In this document: piece by piece, positions 57,539 to 64,000 of the stretch
Numbering within the stretch: position 1 is the first letter of the stretch
How the letters are laid out: each line of letters begins with the position of its first letter
DNA from: Henckelia pumila
Lineage: Eukaryota > Streptophyta > Magnoliopsida > Lamiales > Gesneriaceae
DNA length: 64,000 bases
Reading direction: 5' to 3'
NCBI RefSeq assembly: GCF_033568475.1
Contig: NC_133121.1
Span: 128,558,375 to 128,622,374, forward strand
Made by a program: the position numbers and the translations under genes
Notes under the pieces: generated by a model
What the model was told of the DNA's origin: nothing
The model's input: the letters and a program-made list of their open reading frames with translations, nothing else
The model's database searches: none

Positions 57539-57733
57539 GTTTGTCTTATTCCCAACTTAAAAAAAGCTTTTTTTATTTTTTTTTTATTTTTTGGATTTAC
57601 TTACTCTTACCAAGATTATGTTAGTGTTTGACATAGTTTTTAGGAAGCATTTTCGATAGTTCCTTAATAAAATTTTAAAAAATCTCAATTTCTTTTTAAA
57701 AAAAATAACTGAAAAGTAATTTCTCAAACAATT

Positions 57734-58049
57734 GGAAAAACTGTCAATTTAGTTATGTATGTTTGTCACTTTGCGATTTTGGTCATCTATATTTTTATAT
57801 TTCAGTTTTAGTCATGCATGTTCCGATTTTTGGTAATTTCGATCTTTTTTATTCGAAAATGCTTACGCGGCACTGTACACGTCAGCTCTACATCAGCATT
57901 GAATTGGTGCCACGTCAGCGTCACGACGGAAAAAATGACTAAAATTATTAAAAAAATAAAGATAGCGGAATAAAACTAAAAATCTTAAAATATAAAGAAC
58001 TGAAATCGCAAAGTAACAACCATATCTGACTTAAAGAAATTATTTTCCC
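57734..58049. repeat. Foldback MITE, orientation 2
   Basis: Inverted relative to the 43471 copy: its centre reads ACGCGGCACTGTACACGTCA and GGTGCCACGTCAGCGTCACG, the reverse complement of the other. Palindromic ends as in the other copy. Confidence 0.8.
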
Positions 58050-58281
58050 AAAACAATTAATTGTGTGGTCGTGACTGTCTTTGTCCACTGTCTTTGTCCA
58101 TTTTCAATTAGTTTACTTCTTCTGTTTTCATTTTTCCCTTGTGAAGATCACTTTCGAACCTAACAAAAAATACGATGCTGATACACGCGAAAAGATTTGG
58201 TGAGAATCTCTAAGTACATTTTGCATCTTAATATGAAAAACTCTAGAATAATAAACCTCGCTTCTATATATTAATTATGAA

Positions 58282-59056
58282 CAGGGCCGTCTCCAAAAAA
58301 TTAAAGGCCCTAGACTAACTTACTGTCAATATAAATTTTTTTTAAAAAAATAAAAATATTGCGTACGAACTGATAATAAAACGAACATAATGATCACCAA
58401 CATCTAATTTAATATACCAATATAGCACATAAATTTATTAAGTATAAAAAATAACATATGTAAACTAAATTTAATAACAAAATGTTCAAACTCTTTGCGC
58501 TTTTTGTTGTGCAAAATTATCAACTAAATCATCCTAATCAAGATTAATTACCATTTTTCAATAGACAATATTGTCAAACCGTTCAATCTATCTTGTAACA
58601 TAATTGATCGTAGTTAGTTTTTTATCAACTTCAACTTGGAAAAATTTCTTTCAGCAGAAGCTACCGTAACCGGTATGGTTAATAATATCCTATAAATTAT
58701 CCAAACATTAGGAAACCCATGATGTAAATATAAAAAAATTAAAATTTTATTTTTTCGTCATAATTCACAATGCAAATCTAAAAAAACAAATAAAAAAAAT
58801 AATTTAAATATTAACAAAAATTGATTGTTGATATGAGATTTAAAGCACTAACCACAATACACAAACATACAATAAAAATCAAATTCAATAAAAAAAAATG
58901 ACATGATAATATATATTTAGAAGCTCATGACCTATCTAGAGTTTTGAATACAAAATTTAATATATATATATATATATATATAATTTAAAATTCTTTTGAG
59001 GCCCCACTTAGGGGGTAGGCAATCGCCTAGGTGGCCTCCTCCTTGGGCCGGCTATG
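58282..59056 (-). mobile_element. hAT fragment with transposase dimerisation domain
   Basis: Starts CAGGGCCGTC and ends GGCCGGCTATG, with near-identical flanking 8-mers ATTATGAA (58274-58281) and ATTATGAG (59057-59064). On the minus strand at about 58545-58715 the hAT C-terminal dimerisation motif is readable (TIPVTVASAERNFSKLKL, then after an in-frame stop LRSIMLQDRLNGLTILSIE), typical of ZMYM1-like hAT transposases. A short, dead derivative about 775 bp long, related to but distinct from the element at 34078. Confidence 0.82.
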
Positions 59057-59064
59057 ATTATGAG

Positions 59065-61727
59065 AAAATTGCATCAAATATCTATGTGAAATTCTCGATG
59101 AGCAAATACCTTCCTCAATAATTTTAAGCATTTCAAGCCATGTGTTATAATTTTTTTAACACACTTTCCCCAAATTTAACTTTTTGTCTCATAAATTTAT
59201 CAAATGACAAAAAAGCCCTCCATTTAAGAACAATCATTCTCATTAATTCTTTTTAAAAATACAATAGTTTATTTTATTTTATTTTATCACTTAAAAAGAA
59301 TATAAATCTCACCAATTATATGAATTCTTTTTAAATAAAAAAAGTACAATAATGAAATGAATATTATGCAATAGTCGATTCATTTATTAATATTTTTAGT
59401 TAATGTGTAACTAATAATTTAGTAATGTACATTTAATATATTCTATCTAAAAAGTGTTAATAGGAAAAAAAATTCATTATAAATGACATTATGTCAAAGC
59501 ATAATCCCTAGAAAATCTAAAAACAATGATACCAAAAAAAATCAAAGAATAGATGTTTGATAAAAAAAAAATTATTTTTCACTAAAAATATTAAAATATA
59601 ATATATGTTTAATTTATTCTACCGGTAAAAGTAAATAAAAATATGAAGTTTTTTATTTGTGTATTTTTTTAATTTGTAGTTAAATTGTGTATTGTATAAA
59701 TTAATTGCATAACAATTGATTAAAAAAATGAGCACCAAAAATAAAGAGACGGGAGGCTTTATTAAGAATTTATCATCTAAAAAACAACACGAAGTTAAAT
59801 CGCTATGCGTACATGCTTTCATAATTATATGGATAGGGGTCTACATGCTCAAAAAAATTATAAAAGATGGACTAAGATGCTCAAACTCATTACAGAGGAA
59901 AATATTAGCACATCATGAATTTTACAAGCGTATTTGACGTAATTTCCTCATATATTATTAATAAATTATGAAGAATTAAACATAGACTCAACATGAAATA
60001 AAATACATCTAATTATTAATTAAATTGTTTTAAAAAATATTATAAACATCGATCTTATGTATCAACTCCTATGTTGTTTGATTAGAATAGCTTTAATTAC
60101 TTTAACACAATATATATCGGTGTTCCTCCTAAACTAGCTAGATTTTATATTTCGTTATTTTACAAATTATCGATCAAATATATTTTTATTCATGATTCGT
60201 TTTTTTCGAAAGAGCAAAGTGAGAATTGAATTTGCCGTTCACTAAATCCTTCTAGAAACAATAATTAATTGGACGCATGTGGCTGCATGAGTAACTTTTG
60301 ATTTCCGATTGCAAAAACGTGTGTTGCAACCAATGGGTACCAATTTCTTCTAGAAGAAGAATCCTTGAGAGTAGTGGCTAGGTACATTAATTATATACAA
60401 TATTATTTAAAATCAGTGGGTGTGAATAGATGGTACACCGAACGTGTTATATTTGGGGTAGAGTTGAATTTATTTTAAGGATTTTATTGGAAATATAAAT
60501 TCAATGTTTTATGATTTGTCATATCAACAATATCCCATTAATTATGCTTATTAATTATGCTTATGTGTATAAATATTGACTATCGAATGCATGATTTGGG
60601 TATAATACTCATGGAATAAGATCTCATTAACCTATATTTGAGCTGATTTTACATAAGAACGTCGATTGGAAGCTCACAATATTTTTATTTGAATTCAGAA
60701 TATCAATTAATTAAGTTTTTTTTTATATATATATATAATTATGTTAAATATGGTGACGATATATATATATCTATAGACTACAATAGACTGGACCTTGAAA
60801 TTGTTCACATTTCCACAGCATTGTGTTAGCTCAGCTGTAATTTTTACGTAGTTACTACACGAAACTGGTTTTTTATTTTATTTTATTCAGAAATGTGTTT
60901 TTTTTAAAATAAAAATAAAAATAAAATTTGATTATATATACATGACTGTTAGTCCTTTCTTCCTCGAAAACTGATTCTTTCGGCTAGAAATAACCACAAG
61001 TAAACTATGTTCATTATATAATTAATAAATGGGAGTTGTTGTTTCTTTCCATATCAAGGAAATTGTTTATACGATGAAATCGAGCATTAAAAATATTCTC
61101 TTTGTTGATTTGTCTTAATTAATTATAAATTTATAATACTTCAATAAGCACAATAATCTGTAATCAAATGCCGGATATTTATTCCCCGTATTTACATACA
61201 TCATTGCTCAATAGATTAGGAAATTGTTAATCTTCTTAAAAATCAGGAATCTATTGAAAGATTTCGTTAAAATAATCGTATGTGTTTTGATAAAAAAAAT
61301 GTTTGTTTAATTTGTATTTGGTCAATACATAATTACTCTTGCAACGATGCGAATTGGATTTCGAAAAGACACATAAAGGCCGAATAATTAGATTCGAATC
61401 CAAAAAATCATTTTAAAAAATTATATTGAGAATTGTGCCAAAAGTTAATTGTCCCACAAAACCCATGCTATAAATCGACAAGGAACGTGAGCCACATACT
61501 AAATAAAGAACATCATATTCTATAATTTTTGTCATATTTTGCATTTACTATAATAATTGAAAAGAACATAAACTTAGCTATTATTATTACACAATAATTT
61601 GCAATAAAATTACTCTAAGTCTAAATTATTCTGTCGACAAACATTTTTCGATAATAGATATAAACATATAAAAAGTTTATATATGCTTGTCTAATTTAAC
61701 AAATGACGCGATAACACAAATGTTTCG
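59065..61727. other. AT-rich intergenic stretch, no gene recognised
   Basis: About 2.7 kb with no supported gene. An open frame at 59716-59937 (MSTKNKETGGFIKNL, one hydrophobic segment) has no homologue I can name and sits in low-complexity sequence. I do not call it. Confidence 0.55.
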
Positions 61728-62982
61728 TGTTAGATTTGTTGAAGTTTCAAATATAAGCAAAATTATTGTTTTAATTAATATAATTTAAGTATGTAAGTAA
61801 ATGGGCAAGCCTGATTTATATTTAATGAGCGGAGGAGAGCCATTCGAAAATCATATTAGGCTTTGATTATAAAAGTAAACATGTGGTGTGGGAAACAACT
61901 CCTTTTCCTCCTCGAATAGAGTAGGACATAAAATGAGGTCACGACTCACGATTCGTTGATATTGTGGAACACGAAGAGCAATTATTTATTTATTTTTATG
62001 ATTTGGTGGAGATGCATGTTTGTTATAATTTGGTTTTAATATCGAGATTTCATTTTAAGCTTGAGATTTAATCTCAATATGAGTTATAAATCATCTTGTT
62101 CGATTCATCGATAAAAGAACAATAATTTTCAAATGATGTTTGTTGTGACTTCCTAAAAAAATATCTCCACTTGTTCAATTCATTTTGTTTTACTATGTAA
62201 TGATAGGTTATTGAAATATTATGTTGTGCACATGTCTTTTAAATTATTTCCTTATTACATTCGATTTCCATCTTTGGAGTTTTGCCTTTCTTAAACAAGT
62301 GTTAAAGTTGGTAATATTGATTAAATCTGATACAAAATATTCAATATCTAATGATATTTTGTTTCCCTGATATGTAGGTTCTTATTTATGGAAATAATTT
62401 GAAGTTCTATTTAAAGGAGTGCATAGGATCGATCAAAGAGGACAATCAAGAATTAAGAGAGTGAAATATAGAGAGCAAAATACATAGAGAAAGTACTGCA
62501 GAAATTCTAAAGTATTGAAGATCAATCGTTGAAGAATTTCTGAAGTGTTTATCGCTACTACACTGTGTTGCCGAGTAGTGTTTGAAACACTGAAGAACAC
62601 ACGAGTGAAGTGTTGTTCAGAAAGTGTTTCTTTGGTTTTCGTTTTTCGGTTTAGAACTTCCTATTGATGTTTTATTCTAGTTTTTACTAGTTTTTAGGAA
62701 GTCTTTTATTTTCTCAATCTGTTGAGAAAAGTAGATTTTTCGTAAAACAATCACTAGTTGTTTTTTTGTAAACTGATTTAATTTTCTAGTGATTATTTCG
62801 CCATGAGGCATAGTACAAGTACTTAGTACTTGTGCATAAATATCTGTGTGTTATTTACTTTTACTGTTAGTTAATTATTCTGCTGCATAGTGTTATCGTA
62901 AAGTGTTGACAACACTGAAAGATAACACACACTCGAAAAGTTTTCTGGTGTTTCTGTGATTTCATACTGTCCAAACCTAACA
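61728..62982 (+). mobile_element. Copia-type LTR (5' LTR of a broken element)
   Basis: Inferred LTR of 1255 bp from TGTTAGATTTG to CCAAACCTAACA, whose ends are inverted repeats of each other with one mismatch. It is followed two bases later by TGGCGTCAGAG, which resembles the copia primer site TGGTATCAGAG for initiator tRNA-Met, and then by a gag start at 63053. The left boundary rests only on the terminal repeat match. No 3' LTR is in the window. Confidence 0.7.
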
Positions 62983-63052
62983 AGTGGCGTCAGAGACATT
63001 CACTTGACGATACTAAGTGTGATTCTGTTTTTGTGTTTGACAGGACATCACA

Positions 63053-63182
63053 ATGGAAATACCTTATTCAGGAACTGCTCAACGTCCTCCAACCTTGGAT
63101 GGATCCAACTATGCTATCTGAAAAGTCAGGATGCGTGTTTACATCAAATCGATTGATGAAAGGGCATGGCAACGTGTGCTAC
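63053..63182 (+). pseudogene. Copia gag 5' fragment, interrupted by a CACTA element
   Basis: Starts MEIPYSGTAQRPPTLDGSNY and continues, after a TGA at the codon normally encoding Trp in this family, with VRMRVYIKSIDERAWQRVL. The YxxW-K-x-RM and IKSIDERAW features are typical of copia gag N-termini. The reading ends where the CACTA terminus begins at 63183. Confidence 0.82.
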
Positions 63183-64000
63183 CACTACAAGAAAAACGCA
63201 AAACGACAACGGATTTTATCCGTTGTCGTAGGGGGTTAAAAACTGTTGTAACTGACGGTGTTGTTAAAAGTACACCCCTACGACAACAGATTTTATCCGT
63301 TGTCGTTACCCTCAAAGACAACGGATTTTATCCGTTGTCGAAAATCCGTTGTCTTTGAGGGAAATGACAACAGATTTTATCCGTTGTCGTAAGCACGAAT
63401 CCGTTGTCTTTGAGGGAAACGACAACGGATTTGATTCGTTGTCGTAAGGGCGTACTTTTAACAATACCATCAGTTACAACAGTTTTAGACCCCCTACGAC
63501 AACGGATTTTATCCGTTGTCGTTTTCCATATTAAAAAAAATAAAAAATAATATACAAATTTCAATATTATAAATAAACCGAAATTTAAAATTTCAAAAAT
63601 AAAATTTAATATACAATTTTTTAGTATTACAAATCACTCGAAATTAGAATTCTAATTCAATACAAATCGGAACACCCAAATATCAAATATACAAGTTGCA
63701 CCAATTTCTTGAGCTCTTCATTGTTCCTCATGGCTCATGGCCAACAGCAAGTGCCTCGGGATTATCCTGTTCTTGCTATCACGCGCACAATTTCCAGCTA
63801 ACTCCAACACCTTCAATCACCAACAAAAATGTTGGATCAAAAAAACAAAATATACGATGGAAATATTTAGAGCTAGACATAAATTTCAAGTTCATAGAAA
63901 TGCACGAGTAAATTTTAAAATTGTCTCCACGTGTACACAGTTGGCAGCACATTTCTTAAAGAGTATGCATATATTATTCGATAAATTGCACGTGTTAAAC
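63183..64000 (+). mobile_element. Left end of a CACTA (En/Spm) element
   Basis: CACTACAAGAAAAACGC at 63183 is the canonical CACTA terminal repeat. It is followed by a subterminal region (63205-63525) with six copies of the palindrome CAACGGATTTTATCCGTTG or variants, in direct and inverted settings. The rest to the window end is AT-rich with no ORF I can assign. The 3-bp target duplication cannot be checked because the right end lies outside the window. Confidence 0.9.

Noticed and set aside
59716-59937. 73-codon frame with one hydrophobic segment
   Set aside because: Isolated in AT-rich sequence and not recognisable; could be chance.

Overview
This window is nuclear DNA of a flowering plant. 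It is AT-rich, its genes have short GT-AG introns, and transposable elements fill most of it. The host-gene proteins (group III WRKY, anthocyanidin reductase-like SDR, UGT72-type glycosyltransferase) and the element families look eudicot, and an asterid such as a Lamiales species would fit. That placement is an impression from protein style, not a result.

Host genes. Three look intact: a group III WRKY transcription factor (35505-36753, +, 3 exons); an SDR-type anthocyanidin/dihydroflavonol reductase-like enzyme (37230-38711, -, 5 exons), convergent with the WRKY gene; and an intronless family 1 glycosyltransferase resembling hydroquinone glucosyltransferase/arbutin synthase (55789-57189, -). 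A second, truncated copy of the WRKY promoter and first 22 codons lies at about 2512-5154. The two copies have since been separated by about 26 kb of inserted transposons.

Left part (1-31323). A higher-order tandem repeat (about 843-bp unit, three copies) opens the window, followed by the truncated WRKY duplicate and a gene-poor stretch. From 9261 to 31323 lies what looks like a Helitron (5' TC, 3' hairpin plus CTAG) dropped into an (AT)n tract. It became a nesting site. A 1.02-kb solo LTR sits at 12566-13587. A Mutator-type MITE (13638-29672, 9-bp TSD) was split by solo LTR A (13696-29599), which was itself split by solo LTR B (14309-16957) and by a complete, recent Athila-type Ty3/gypsy element (17316-29247). 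The Athila element has two 1425-bp LTRs, a tRNA-Asp-type primer site, gag, a broken pol and an extra ORF. Stops, frameshifts and a changed reverse-transcriptase active site show that its pol is dead.

Middle (31350-45540). The intact WRKY copy has gained three insertions relative to the truncated copy, including a hAT element whose exact empty site survives in that copy. Beyond the WRKY and reductase genes come several MITEs and a 1.6-kb foldback element with arms of about 230 bp and a 10-bp TSD.

Right part (45860-64000). A 5'-truncated LINE (minus strand) is interrupted by a 7.5-kb Mutator-like element (47066-54591) with a perfect 9-bp TSD and 19-bp identical terminal repeats. It carries an uninterrupted FAR1-like MULE transposase (722 codons) with DDE and SWIM residues, plus gene-like fragments on the other strand. 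One of these reads as the C-terminal part of a SUMO-like ubiquitin fold lacking the Gly-Gly end. This element is the most interesting object in the window. After the glycosyltransferase come a second hAT fragment, a copia-type LTR plus broken gag, and the left end of a CACTA element that runs off the window.
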